Positions 1 to 8,137 of a DNA stretch of 64,000 nucleotides are shown here, piece by piece; position 1 is the stretch's first letter; each line of letters begins with the position of its first letter. The notes under the pieces are model-generated. The model had not been told where the DNA came from. It saw only the letters and a list, made by a program, of their open reading frames with translations, and searched no databases. The stretch comes from Streptomyces sp. NBC_00271 (GTDB lineage: Bacteria > Actinomycetota > Actinomycetes > Streptomycetales > Streptomycetaceae), in contig NZ_CP108070.1 of the NCBI RefSeq assembly GCF_036178845.1, positions 3,286,001 to 3,350,000 of the forward strand, read 5' to 3'. The position numbers and the translations under genes are program-made.

Positions 1-936
1 CTTCTCTACGGCGGCGGCCGTGCGCAGCGAGGCGTAGTAGTCCGCGCCCTGCTGGAGGTGGACGCGCTTGCGGATGCCCGCCGTGTCGACGAACTTCCAG
101 GTGATGCCGCCGAGTTCGATGAGCTCGTCGACCGGGTCACGGGTGGTGCCCGCGACCTCGTTGACGACCACACGGTCCTCGTTGGCCACCTTGTTCAGCA
201 GGGAGGACTTGCCGACGTTCGGGCGGCCGATGAGGGCGATGCGACGGGGGCCGCCCACCGCGGTGCCGAAGGTCTGCGCCGGGGCCTCGGGCAGCGCCTC
301 CAGGACGGCGTCCAGCATGTCGCCGGTGCCGCGGCCGTGCAACGCGGAGACCGGGTGCGGCTCGCCGAGACCGAGGGCCCAGAGGTACGAGGCGTCGGAC
401 TCGCCGCTCATGCCGTCGACCTTGTTGGCGCACAGGACGACGGGCTTGCCGGCCTTGCGGAGAAGGCGTACGACCGCCTCGTCGGTGTCGGTCGCGCCGA
501 CCTTGGCGTCGACGACGAAGACGACCGCGTCGGCGGCCTCGATCGCGTACTCGGCCTGCGCGGCGACGGACGCGTCGATGCCGAGGACGTCCTGCTCCCA
601 GCCGCCGGTGTCGACGAGCTTGAAGCGGCGGCCCGCCCACTCGGCCTCGTAGGTGACGCGGTCGCGGGTGACGCCGGGCTTGTCCTCGACGACCGCCTCG
701 CGGCGGCCGATGATCCGGTTCACCAGGGTCGACTTGCCGACGTTGGGCCGGCCGACGACGGCGAGGACGGGCAGCGGGCCGTGGCCCGCCTCGTCGATCG
801 CGCCCTCGACGTCCTCGATGTCGAAGCCCTCTTCCGCGGCGAGCTCCATGAACTCCGCGTACTCGGCATCGCCAAGCGCCCCGTGCTCGTGCTCGGCCGG
901 GCCGGCCGAGCCGTCGGGCTGGATGTGGTCGTTCAT
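1..936 (-). CDS. der: Ribosome-assembly GTPase Der (EngA), 3' end outside window
   Basis: Der is a tandem-domain GTPase needed for 50S ribosome maturation. The 312 codons present include two G domains, each with the P-loop GRPNVGKS (about residues 62-70 and 234-242), the DTGGW and DTAG switch-II motifs, and NKVD in the first domain. An acidic N-terminal extension of about 55 residues precedes the first G domain, as in other actinobacterial Der proteins. The ATG at 936 is used because the upstream ATG at 959 runs into a stop after eight codons. The C-terminal KH-like domain lies beyond the left edge. It is the last visible gene of the aroH-tyrA-cmk-plsC-der group. Confidence 0.97.
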   Translation of the reverse strand, partial: MNDHIQPDGSAGPAEHEHGALGDAEYAEFMELAAEEGFDIEDVEGAIDEAGHGPLPVLAVVGRPNVGKSTLVNRIIGRREAVVEDKPGVTRDRVTYEAEWAGRRFKLVDTGGWEQDVLGIDASVAAQAEYAIEAADAVVFVVDAKVGATDTDEAVVRLLRKAGKPVVLCANKVDGMSGESDASYLWALGLGEPHPVSALHGRGTGDMLDAVLEALPEAPAQTFGTAVGGPRRIALIGRPNVGKSSLLNKVANEDRVVVNEVAGTTRDPVDELIELGGITWKFVDTAGIRKRVHLQQGADYYASLRTAAAVEK

Positions 937-1013
937 GAAGTCCGTACCTCGTCGTTCATCGTGGTGATCGGTGGACCGCCCGCATATCGGGTGATCCACT
1001 ACTCAAGTGTCGC

Positions 1014-1688
1014 CTAGTGCCCGGTGGGGCGCCCGGCGTTTTCCGGGCGTCCTGTCAGACGCCTGGCGTGGTCCAGGTGGGCGCTCAGCTGCTTCTGGAT
1101 GCGGGCGGTCGCCTCGTCCAGTGCCTTGCGGGTACGCCGTCCGCTGCCGTCGCCCGCCTCGAAGGGGTCTCCGAAGACGACGTCGACCCGGCTGCGCAGC
1201 GGGGGCAGCGCCTTGGTCAACCGGCTGCTCTTCTCCGAACTTCCCAGGACCGCCACCGGGACGATCGGCGCGCCGGAGCGGACCGCGAAGTACGCGAGTC
1301 CGGCACGCAGCGAGGCGAAGTCGCCGTCGCCGCGGGTGCCCTCCGGGAAGATCCCGAGCAGGCCACCGGACGACAGGACGCCGAGGGCGTCGGTGATGGC
1401 GGTGCGGTCGGTGGTCTCACGGTCCACCTTCAGCTGGCCGATGGCGAGCAGGAAGGGGTCGAGCGGGCCGATGAATGCTTCCTTCTTGATCAGGAAGTGG
1501 GTGGGGCGGGGCGCCACGCCCATGACCATCGGGCCGTCGATGTTGTGCGAGTGGTTCACCGCCAGGATCGCCGGGCCGGTCGCGGGGACCTTCCAGGCGC
1601 CGAGCACGCGCGGCTTCCACAGCCCGTACATCAGGCCGACGCCGATACGGCGCCCTACCTCGGCGCCTCTCTCGGAGGGTGCGGTCAC
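1014..1688 (-). CDS. 1-acyl-sn-glycerol-3-phosphate acyltransferase family protein (PlsC-like)
   Basis: A 224-residue membrane-associated acyltransferase predicted to acylate lysophosphatidic acid in phospholipid synthesis. The catalytic HX4D motif is at H46-D51 (NHSHNID) and the substrate-binding FPEGTR motif at residues 114-119, the family's two hallmark blocks. The GTG start at 1688 forms a GTGA overlap with the cmk stop, so the two genes are translationally coupled; an earlier ATG inside cmk is less likely. The exact acyl acceptor cannot be told from sequence; a lysophospholipid or glycolipid acceptor is also possible. Confidence 0.9.
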   Translation of the reverse strand: MTAPSERGAEVGRRIGVGLMYGLWKPRVLGAWKVPATGPAILAVNHSHNIDGPMVMGVAPRPTHFLIKKEAFIGPLDPFLLAIGQLKVDRETTDRTAITDALGVLSSGGLLGIFPEGTRGDGDFASLRAGLAYFAVRSGAPIVPVAVLGSSEKSSRLTKALPPLRSRVDVVFGDPFEAGDGSGRRTRKALDEATARIQKQLSAHLDHARRLTGRPENAGRPTGH

Positions 1689-2380
1689 TTGGCGGCCCGC
1701 TTCTCCTCGACGAGGGTGACGACGCACTCGATGACCTGCTGGAGCGTGAGGTCGGAGGTGTCCACCTCGACCGCGTCGTCCGCCTTGGCGAGGGGGGAGG
1801 TCTTACGGCTGGAGTCGGCGGCGTCCCGCTTGAGCAGGGCCTCGCGGGTGCTGTTGACGTCCGCGCCCTTCAGCTCACCGCTGCGGCGGGAGGCACGCGC
1901 CTCCGGGGAAGCGGTGAGGAAGATTTTCAGATCGGCGTCCGGCAGCACGGTGGTGCCGATGTCGCGTCCCTCGACGACTATCCCCAGCTGGGCGGCGGCC
2001 GCGATCGAACGCTGCAGCTCGGTGATCCGCGTGCGCACCTCGGGCACCGCGCTGACCGCGCTGACCTTGGAGGTGACCTCCTGGGTGCGGATCGGGCCCG
2101 CGACGTCGGTTCCGTCGACCGTGATGGCCGGCGCGGACGGGTCGGTCCCGGAGATGATCTCCGGCTTCCCGGCCACGGCGGCGATCGCGGTCGGGTCCGT
2201 GATGTCGATGCCGTTGGTCACCATCCACCAGGTGATCGCCCGGTACTGCGCGCCCGTGTCCAGGTAGCTGAGGCCCAGCTTCGCGGCCACGGCCTTGGAG
2301 GTGCTCGACTTGCCCGTGCCGGAGGGGCCGTCGATGGCGACAATCACTGCCTGGGCGGGCCGGGCGGCGCCGTTTTCCAC
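1685..2380 (-). CDS. cmk: Cytidylate kinase
   Basis: Cmk phosphorylates CMP and dCMP with ATP in pyrimidine nucleotide recycling. The 231-residue protein carries the Walker A loop GPSGTGKSS (about residues 18-26), the YLDTGAQYR CMP-binding segment and EGRDIGT, all typical of bacterial Cmk. The GTG at 2380 is chosen because AGGAAGG lies about 10 nt upstream and the family N-terminus starts just before the P-loop; the longer frame adds an unlikely Cys/Pro-rich leader. It sits between tyrA and plsC on the same strand and overlaps plsC by four bases. Confidence 0.95.
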   Translation of the reverse strand: MENGAARPAQAVIVAIDGPSGTGKSSTSKAVAAKLGLSYLDTGAQYRAITWWMVTNGIDITDPTAIAAVAGKPEIISGTDPSAPAITVDGTDVAGPIRTQEVTSKVSAVSAVPEVRTRITELQRSIAAAAQLGIVVEGRDIGTTVLPDADLKIFLTASPEARASRRSGELKGADVNSTREALLKRDAADSSRKTSPLAKADDAVEVDTSDLTLQQVIECVVTLVEEKRAAK

Positions 2381-2473
2381 GGTGGGAACACCTTCCTGGT
2401 GCGGGGTGGAGGTCTGTGCGGGGCACGATCGCGCCCAGCACAAGGTTACTGTCTCCCCGGACCCCGCATTACT

Positions 2474-2505
2474 GGCCCTTCCCGGCCCACCGCACGGGAA
2501 GGGCC
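2474..2505 (-). terminator. Hairpin downstream of tyrA
   Basis: A perfect 10-bp stem (2474-2483 with 2496-2505, arm GGCCCTTCCC) encloses a 12-nt loop. A second inverted repeat, GGCCGCC/GGCGGCC, lies between it and the tyrA stop (about 2524-2548). There is no U-tract, which is common for Streptomyces terminators. It could separate aroH-tyrA transcription from cmk-plsC-der, or allow partial read-through. Confidence 0.5.
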
Positions 2506-2548
2506 GACGCCACCCCCGGGGCAGGCCGCCCCGGGCCGAACGGCGGCC

Positions 2549-3634
2549 CTACTGCCGCAGGGCCCAGCCCCGTTCCCGCAGTGCCGTGCTCAGGACCGGT
2601 GCCGCCTTCGGGTCCACCATCAGCTGGACGAGCCCGGCCTGCTGTCCGGTCGCGTGCTCGATGCGTACGTCCTCGATGTTGACCCCGGCGGCCCCCGCGT
2701 CGGCGAAGATGCGGGCCAGCTGGCCGGGCTGGTCGTCGATGAGGACGGCCACCGTCTCGTACGTCAGGGGCGCGGCACCGTGCTTGCCGGGGACGCGGAC
2801 CTGGCCCGCGTTGCCGCGGCGCAGGACGTCCTCGATGCCGCTCGCGCCCTCGCGCCGCTTGGCCTCGTCGGAGGACTGGAGGGCCCGCAGGGCCTGGACG
2901 GTCTCGTCGAGGTCGGCGGAGACGTCCGCGAGGAGGTCGGCGACCGGGCCCGGGTTCGCGGAGAGGATGTCGATCCACATCCGGGGGTCGGAGGCCGCGA
3001 TCCGGGTCACGTCACGGATGCCCTGCCCGCACAGCCGTACCGCCGCCTCCTCCGCGTTCTCCAGGCGCGCGGCGACCATGCTGGACACCAGGTGCGGCAT
3101 GTGGGAGACGAGCGCGACCGCGCGGTCGTGGGCGTCGGCGTCCATGACGACCGGGACGGCACGGCAGTGCGAGACCAGCTCGAGGGCGAGGTTCAGGACC
3201 TCGGTGTCCGTGTCCCGGGTGGGGGTGAGGACCCAGGGGCGGCCTTCGAAGAGGTCGCCCGTCGCGGCCAGCGGGCCCGACTTCTCGCGGCCCGACATGG
3301 GGTGCGAACCGATGTACGCGGAGAGGTCGAGGCCGAGCGCCTCCAGCTCGCGGCGCGGTCCGCCCTTGACGCTCGCCACGTCGAGGTAGCCGCGCGCGAC
3401 CCCGCGCCGCATGACGTCCGCGAGCGTCGCCGCCACGTGCGCCGGCGGGGCCGCCACGATCGCGAGGTCCACGGGCCCGCCGGGCGCCACGTCGGTGCCG
3501 GCGCCGAGCGCGGCCGCCGTACGGGCCTGCTCCGGGTCGTGGTCGGTGAGGTGGACGACGACGCCCCGCTGGGAGAGCGCGAGGGCCGCCGACGTACCGA
3601 TCAGCCCGGTTCCGATGACGAGCGCGGTTCTCAC
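2549..3634 (-). CDS. tyrA: Prephenate dehydrogenase with C-terminal ACT domain
   Basis: TyrA oxidatively decarboxylates prephenate to 4-hydroxyphenylpyruvate in tyrosine synthesis. The N-terminal Rossmann motif GTGLIG (residues 8-13) binds the nicotinamide cofactor. A central helical PDH domain contains the GSHPMSGRE substrate-binding block. The last 75 or so residues (ETVAVLIDDQPGQLARIF onward) form an ACT domain, which suggests feedback control by an aromatic amino acid. The start overlaps the aroH stop by four bases (ATGA), placing two consecutive enzymes from chorismate in one coupled unit. Confidence 0.95.
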   Translation of the reverse strand: MRTALVIGTGLIGTSAALALSQRGVVVHLTDHDPEQARTAAALGAGTDVAPGGPVDLAIVAAPPAHVAATLADVMRRGVARGYLDVASVKGGPRRELEALGLDLSAYIGSHPMSGREKSGPLAATGDLFEGRPWVLTPTRDTDTEVLNLALELVSHCRAVPVVMDADAHDRAVALVSHMPHLVSSMVAARLENAEEAAVRLCGQGIRDVTRIAASDPRMWIDILSANPGPVADLLADVSADLDETVQALRALQSSDEAKRREGASGIEDVLRRGNAGQVRVPGKHGAAPLTYETVAVLIDDQPGQLARIFADAGAAGVNIEDVRIEHATGQQAGLVQLMVDPKAAPVLSTALRERGWALRQ

Positions 3635-3993
3635 TGGGCGATGTCCTTGCGCAGCGCGCCCGCGGCACCCAGGTAGACGTGCGCGATGTCGGCGCGGGGC
3701 TTGTCGGACTCGATGTGCGCGAGGACCCGTACGACTCGGGGCATCGCGCCCTCGATGTCCAGTTCCTGCGCGCAGATCAGCGGTACATCGACGATGCCGA
3801 GCTTGCGGGCGGCGGCGGCCGGGAAGTCGCTGTGCAGATCGGGCGTCGCGGTGAACCAGATACTGATGAGGTCGTCGGTGGTGAGACCGTTGCGCTCCAG
3901 GACGGCGGTGAGCAGCTCGCTGACCTGCTCGTCCATGTGGCCGGCCTCGTCCCGTTCCAGTTGGACGGCGCCCCGGACCGCTCGTACCGCCAC
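3631..3993 (-). CDS. aroH: Chorismate mutase, AroH type
   Basis: A 120-residue monofunctional chorismate mutase of the trimeric AroH fold, converting chorismate to prephenate. The VRAVRGA N-terminus, the central LISIWFTATPDLHSDFPAAAAR block and the C-terminal HVYLGAAGALR active-site strand are diagnostic. The GTG start at 3993 follows GAGGAGT with good spacing. It is the first gene of the group, immediately before tyrA, so the pair channels chorismate to tyrosine. The upstream region (about 4015-4075) holds an irregular run of short direct repeats around the pattern TCGTNTCTCG, of unknown role. Confidence 0.94.
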   Translation of the reverse strand: MAVRAVRGAVQLERDEAGHMDEQVSELLTAVLERNGLTTDDLISIWFTATPDLHSDFPAAAARKLGIVDVPLICAQELDIEGAMPRVVRVLAHIESDKPRADIAHVYLGAAGALRKDIAQ

Positions 3994-4149
3994 GGTGTCA
4001 CTCCTCGCTGAGCCGAGCTACGTACCTGTCGTATCTCGTCGTATGTCGTCGTGTCTCGTCTTGTCACACCAGCGTAGTCAGGCCGCAACGCGCGAGTGCG
4101 CGGCGCCCGCCTGACGAGACGGCCGCCGCGCACACAAAAGGAGCACGTC

Positions 4150-4584
4150 TCAGAGCGACTGCTGCTTGATGAGGTCCTCCAGGGAGGCGCCCGGCTGCGG
4201 CAGCTCTCCGCTCGGAGTCAGTTTGTCGACCGCCCGGGGCAGGTGCTGGGCGATCTGGTCCGCGGCCTCCTGCGGGCTGACGCCGGCCTGTGCGGCGACC
4301 TCCTGGAGGGTGTTGTCGGGCAGGGCCTGGGCGATCTGATCTCCGCTGACGGGCTTGTTCTCGCCCGTGCCGATCCACGACTGGGCCTGATCCATCAGGC
4401 CTGACTTGGTGAGCATGTCCAGCAGGCCGCCCAGGGGATTGCCGCCGGCCGCCTGGCCACCGCCGCCGCCCAGGGCGCCGAGCAGCGCGCCGAGGATGTT
4501 GCCCGCGCCGGAACCGCCGGTACCGCCCTGGCCGCCTCCGCCGAGGAGACCGCCGAGCAGGCCGCCGAGATCGTTACCCGCCAT
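4150..4584 (-). CDS. YidB-like / DUF937 family protein
   Basis: A 144-residue protein with a Gly-rich N-terminal half (repeated LLGGLLGGGGQ-type segments and GALGGGGG) and a helical C-terminal domain containing DQIAQALPDNTLQEVAAQAGVS. This matches the YidB/DUF937 family, whose function is not established. The ATG at 4584 is preferred over the GTG at 4590 because GAAAGG lies 7 nt upstream. There is no signal peptide or membrane segment. It stands alone, with no obvious operon partner. Confidence 0.85.
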   Translation of the reverse strand: MAGNDLGGLLGGLLGGGGQGGTGGSGAGNILGALLGALGGGGGQAAGGNPLGGLLDMLTKSGLMDQAQSWIGTGENKPVSGDQIAQALPDNTLQEVAAQAGVSPQEAADQIAQHLPRAVDKLTPSGELPQPGASLEDLIKQQSL

Positions 4585-4796
4585 GGTCACGCCTTTCGAG
4601 AGTGAGTTTCGGGAAGTGTCTGGGGGTGCCTTTCGGAAGTGAGACCGAGGCAGGCCACCGCCAGGCCCGGGCCTCCGCCAATGTCACCTGAATCGCCCTA
4701 TTCCGCCACTTGTAGTGAGAACACGCCCGTGCGCCTCTGGACGCCGGGGCACGGGTCCGCTCTCATGGCAGGAGACTCGCCTCGGGGGAGGCCCGA

Positions 4797-5474
4797 ATGG
4801 CCCGTATGAAACGCCCAGGACCGCTCCTCACCCTTCTGGTGGGGCTCCTGCTCGCCGTGTTCATGTTGACGCTCAACGCGACGACGGGGACGAAGAACGC
4901 GTCCTCGTCGCCCCAGGAGGCCTCACCCAGCGCCACGCCGCAGACGAGCCCGCCACCCACCAGTGCGCCGTCGTCGTCGAGCCCTCCGCCCCCTTCGAAG
5001 AGCGCGCCACCGAACGCCGACTACGCGGGCCGCACCGACGACAACTCCTCCGCGGTCGCGGTCTCCCTGCGGGGCGGCAAGGCGATCGCGTACTTCTGCG
5101 ACGGCCGGAGCAAGGAGTCGTGGCTGAAGGGCGACGTCAACGACGACGGCACCATGCAGCTCACCGGCAAGAAAGGCGCCGAACTGAACGGCACGCTCAA
5201 GAACGGCAGGAGCATCCGCGGCACCGTCGACCTCGGCGGGCAGCGCTACGCGTTCACCGCCGACAAGGCGGTCAAGCCGTCCGGGCTCTACCGCGCGACC
5301 GCCACGGTGCGCGGCGCCAAAATCGACGGCGGCTGGATCGTGCTGCCCGGCGGCAAGCAGGTCGGCATCCTCGACCGGGACGGCAAGCCCGCTGCGGCGC
5401 CGACGATCGACCCTCAGACCGGCACCGTGACGGTCGACGGACAGACATTCACCGCCTCGCCCGTCACTCCATGA
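4797..5474 (+). CDS. Putative secreted or membrane-anchored protein of unknown function
   Basis: A 225-residue protein. Residues 10-28 form one hydrophobic segment (signal peptide or N-terminal anchor), followed by a Ser/Pro/Thr-rich linker to about residue 75 and a globular domain rich in beta-type sequence (YAGRTDDNSSAVAVSLRGGKAIAYFCDG). A strong GGGGGAGG ribosome site sits just before the ATG. I do not recognise the domain. The stop codon lies within the first unit of a 14-bp tandem repeat array, so repeat slippage could alter the C-terminus. Confidence 0.75.
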   Translation: MARMKRPGPLLTLLVGLLLAVFMLTLNATTGTKNASSSPQEASPSATPQTSPPPTSAPSSSSPPPPSKSAPPNADYAGRTDDNSSAVAVSLRGGKAIAYFCDGRSKESWLKGDVNDDGTMQLTGKKGAELNGTLKNGRSIRGTVDLGGQRYAFTADKAVKPSGLYRATATVRGAKIDGGWIVLPGGKQVGILDRDGKPAAAPTIDPQTGTVTVDGQTFTASPVTP

Positions 5475-5569
5475 CCCGTCGCTCCATGACCGTCGCTCCA
5501 TGACCGTCGCTCCATGACCGTCGCTCCATGACCCGGCACTTCAAGACCCGCGACTCCAAGACCCGTTCG
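5468..5569 (+). repeat. 14-15 bp tandem repeat array
   Basis: About seven head-to-tail units. Units 2-4 (5483-5524) are identical copies of TCCATGACCGTCGC; unit 1 and unit 5 are 15-bp variants with an extra C, and units 6-7 (5540-5569) are diverged. The array begins within the stop region of the upstream secreted-protein gene and ends about 40 bp before the next start codon. Each unit contains an ATGAC, giving out-of-frame start codons. Confidence 0.85.
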
Positions 5570-5607
5570 TGAACCCTTTCCTGGCCCTTTCCTGATCGGG
5601 AGCCGAA

Positions 5608-6198
5608 ATGACCGTGGATCCGAACGCCGCCACCCAGGGCTTCCCCCCTCCCCCTCCCCCGCCCGCCCACCACCGCCCCGGCGCATCCCGCTATCTCGTC
5701 CCCGCCCTGGTCGCCGCGGCGGTCGCGATCGGCCTCGGCGCCTACGGCAAGACGCACCACCCGGCGGGGACCGCCTTCAACCTCGCGGGGTTCAGCAGCA
5801 CGAGCGCGGTGAAGTCGTGGCTGGCGACGGCGGCGTTCGCCTTCGCGCTGGTCCAGTTGGTCTCGGCGTTCATGGTCTACGGGAAGCTGCCCGGGCCGAG
5901 CTGGGCGCCGACGCTGCACCGCTGGTCGGGACGGGTCGCGTTCCTGGTGGCGGTGCCGGTCGCGGTGCACTGCCTGTACGCGTTGGGCTATCAGACGTAC
6001 GAACCGCGGGTGATGTGGCATTCGCTCCTGGGTTGCTTCTTCTTCGGTGCATTTAGTGCCAAAATGCTCTTGCTCCGCTCGGAGCGACTGCCCGGCTGGC
6101 TGCTGCCCCTGGTCGGAGGACTCGTCTTCGTCGTCCTCACCGCCATCTGGCTGACGTCGGCTCTCTGGTTCTTCCGTACGTTCGGAGTGACGACATGA
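5608..6198 (+). CDS. Multi-pass membrane protein (DUF6529-like), possible b-type cytochrome
   Basis: A 196-residue protein with a Pro-rich cytoplasmic N-terminus and about five predicted transmembrane segments (roughly 28-47, 70-91, 108-127, 138-157, 164-190). Three histidines sit at or in helices: H104 (LHRWSGR), H121 (VHCLY) and H138 (WHSLLG). This arrangement is reminiscent of cytochrome b561-like haem proteins, although no haem family is certain. GGGAG precedes the ATG by five bases. Its stop overlaps the start of the Rieske gene by four bases (ATGA), so both are made together and may form a membrane electron-transfer pair. Confidence 0.8.
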   Translation: MTVDPNAATQGFPPPPPPPAHHRPGASRYLVPALVAAAVAIGLGAYGKTHHPAGTAFNLAGFSSTSAVKSWLATAAFAFALVQLVSAFMVYGKLPGPSWAPTLHRWSGRVAFLVAVPVAVHCLYALGYQTYEPRVMWHSLLGCFFFGAFSAKMLLLRSERLPGWLLPLVGGLVFVVLTAIWLTSALWFFRTFGVTT

Positions 6199-6626
6199 CG
6201 AACCCCCCGGCCCGGCGCACGGTTCTCGGAACGGGCGCGGCCTTCCTGCTCGCGGGGTGCAGCAAGTACGGCGACAACAACAGTTCGTCGGCAGCTTCCC
6301 CGACCGCGACCACCTCCCCGATCGCCAAGCCCTCAGCAGGGAAGGAACTCGCCGAGAAGAGTGACATCCCGGTCGGCGGCGGCAAGGTCTTCAAGGAAGA
6401 GAAGGTCGTGGTCACCCAGCCGAAGAAGGGCGAGTTCAAGGCTTTCTCGGCGATCTGCACCCACCAGGGCTGCACGGTGAACAAGGTCGCGGACGGCACC
6501 ATCGACTGCCCCTGCCACGGCAGCAAGTACCGCATCACCGACGCCTCGGTGGTCCACGGCCCGGCCACGCGTCCCCTGCCTGGGAAGAAGATCACGGTGA
6601 AGGGAAAATCGATCTTCCTGGCGTGA
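6195..6626 (+). CDS. Rieske [2Fe-2S] protein, Tat-type lipoprotein
   Basis: A 143-residue extracytoplasmic Rieske protein. The N-terminus has a twin-arginine pair (R7-R8) followed by a hydrophobic stretch ending in a lipobox (LLAGC, Cys22), so it should be exported folded by Tat and lipid-anchored. Cluster ligands are C88 and H90 (CTHQGC) and C105 and H108 (CPCHGS), with C93 and C107 as the structural disulfide. A Ser/Thr/Pro linker joins anchor and domain. It is translationally coupled to the preceding membrane protein, its probable redox partner. It is much smaller than the QcrA subunit of the bc1 complex. Confidence 0.93.
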   Translation: MTNPPARRTVLGTGAAFLLAGCSKYGDNNSSSAASPTATTSPIAKPSAGKELAEKSDIPVGGGKVFKEEKVVVTQPKKGEFKAFSAICTHQGCTVNKVADGTIDCPCHGSKYRITDASVVHGPATRPLPGKKITVKGKSIFLA

Positions 6627-6648
6627 GCGGGCACGTACGCTCCAGGGC

Positions 6649-7431
6649 ATGCATTCCGATGCCCCGGTGTTCCTGGTGCGCGACCACACGATCTACTCGT
6701 GCGTGATGGGGTCGCGCGCCTTCGGGCTGGCCACGGACGGCAGCGACACGGACCGCCGGGGTGTGTTCCTCGCGCCGACCCCGCTCTTCTGGCGCTTCGA
6801 GAAGCCTCCGACACACGTCGAGGGGCCGGCCGAGGAACAGTTCAGCTGGGAACTGGAGCGCTTCTGCACCCTCGCGCTGCGCGCCAACCCGAACATCCTG
6901 GAGTGCCTGCACTCCCCTCTCGTCGAGTACGTCGACGACACGGGTCGCGAACTCCTCGCCCTGCGCGAGGCGTTCCTCTCCCGCCGGGCGCACGACACGT
7001 TCGCCCGCTACGCGCTGGGTCAGCGCAAGAAGCTGGACGCCGACGTCCGGCAGCACGGCGCCCCGCGCTGGAAGCACGCCATGCACCTCCTGCGCCTCCT
7101 CATGAGCTCCCGTGACCTGCTGCGCACCGGCGCGCTGACGATCGACGTCGGCCCGCAGCGCGAGGCTCTGCTCGCGGTGAAGCGCGGCGAGGTCTCGTGG
7201 CCGAAGGTCGAGGCCTGGATGTCCCGACTCGCGACCGAGGCGGACGAGGCGGCCACCCGCAGCCCCCTGCCCGCGGAACCGGACCACGCCCGCGTCGAGG
7301 ACTTCCTCCTGCGCACGCGCCGCGCCTCAGCCCTCCGCGCGGACGGCGAAGCCCCCCGGACCCTCCAGCCGGACCCGGACGACGAACGCGTGCAGGGCGT
7401 CGTACGCGGACGGAGCGTCCGGCAGCGCTGA
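6649..7431 (+). CDS. RlaP-type nucleotidyltransferase (DNA polymerase beta superfamily), copy A
   Basis: A 260-residue protein with the nucleotidyltransferase signature GS(X)nDXD: G21-S22 and D33/D35 in a GSDTDRRG context, followed by the family block FSWELERFCTLALRANPNILECLHSPLV broken over residues about 65-95. This resembles the Pfam family RlaP, predicted to act in RNA repair; the reaction is not shown. The last 35 or so codons (7327-7431) lie antisense to the C-terminal coding end of the paralogous copy B, and that Arg-rich tail looks unlike a folded domain. No RNA ligase gene is adjacent. Confidence 0.85.
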   Translation: MHSDAPVFLVRDHTIYSCVMGSRAFGLATDGSDTDRRGVFLAPTPLFWRFEKPPTHVEGPAEEQFSWELERFCTLALRANPNILECLHSPLVEYVDDTGRELLALREAFLSRRAHDTFARYALGQRKKLDADVRQHGAPRWKHAMHLLRLLMSSRDLLRTGALTIDVGPQREALLAVKRGEVSWPKVEAWMSRLATEADEAATRSPLPAEPDHARVEDFLLRTRRASALRADGEAPRTLQPDPDDERVQGVVRGRSVRQR

Positions 7432-8112
7432 GGCGTCCTGCGCCAGGTCCAGCACGCCGTGCAGCCGCTCCACGTCGGCCGCCACACGCGCGTGGTCGAC
7501 GTCCGCGTCCCCGTGCTCCCGCTCCGCCTTCGCCGCGATCAGGTCGGGCAGATACACCGGAGCCTGCCCGACCTGCGCGACCAGCGTGCGCAGATCGGCC
7601 TGCACCTCGCCGCTGCGCATCAGATGAATGCCGGTGAGCAGCACCCGGAACGTGTAGAGCAGCGGCTTGAGCTCACCGGTCTTCTCGAAAAGCCGCCACT
7701 GGGTCGCCGCGAAACCCCGGTAGTGGTGGGCGTGGTGGGAGGTGAGGACTCCGGGGGCGAGCGAGACCAGCTCCCGGTGCGCCTCCCCGGTGTGCACGAC
7801 CAGGGGCGAGAGCAGCTGCTCCAGCACATAGCCGTTGCGCCGCAGCATCAGCCGTACGAACTTGCGCAGGTCGTGGGTGACGAGGTCCATCTCGACGCCG
7901 TCCCGGTCCCACATCCGCGACCGGGTCTCGTCCGGCTCGCGCAGGCCGACCAGTTCGGCCGTCGGCAACAGGTGCACACCGCGCAGGTCGACATCCGAGT
8001 CGCGTGACGGGAAGCCGTACAGATGCGCCCCGGAGACGGTGGCGAACAGCACCGGGTCGGGCTGCTCGGCCACCACACCCGCGAGGTCGATGTCCAGGAC
8101 GTCGTCGATCAT
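7327..8112 (-). CDS. RlaP-type nucleotidyltransferase, copy B
   Basis: A 261-residue paralogue of copy A. The signature is SGAHLYGFPSRDSDVDLRG, with D40/D42 as the metal-binding pair, a further acidic motif EMDLVTHD, and the shared block LRRNGYVLEQLLSPLV. It begins 25 bp after the ADP-ribosylglycohydrolase stop on the same strand, so it is the third gene of a Nudix-glycohydrolase-nucleotidyltransferase operon. Its 3' end overlaps copy A convergently by 105 bp. Pfam names this family for a predicted RNA repair role; substrate and product remain unknown. Confidence 0.87.
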   Translation of the reverse strand: MIDDVLDIDLAGVVAEQPDPVLFATVSGAHLYGFPSRDSDVDLRGVHLLPTAELVGLREPDETRSRMWDRDGVEMDLVTHDLRKFVRLMLRRNGYVLEQLLSPLVVHTGEAHRELVSLAPGVLTSHHAHHYRGFAATQWRLFEKTGELKPLLYTFRVLLTGIHLMRSGEVQADLRTLVAQVGQAPVYLPDLIAAKAEREHGDADVDHARVAADVERLHGVLDLAQDASALPDAPSAYDALHAFVVRVRLEGPGGFAVRAEG

Positions 8113-8137
8113 CGCCCCAGCATCCCAGAGCCGTTAC

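Noticed and set aside
1679..3676. A 665-codon plus-strand frame opposite cmk and tyrA
   Set aside because: It is antisense shadow of well-supported genes and has no domain; GC-rich third positions keep it open.
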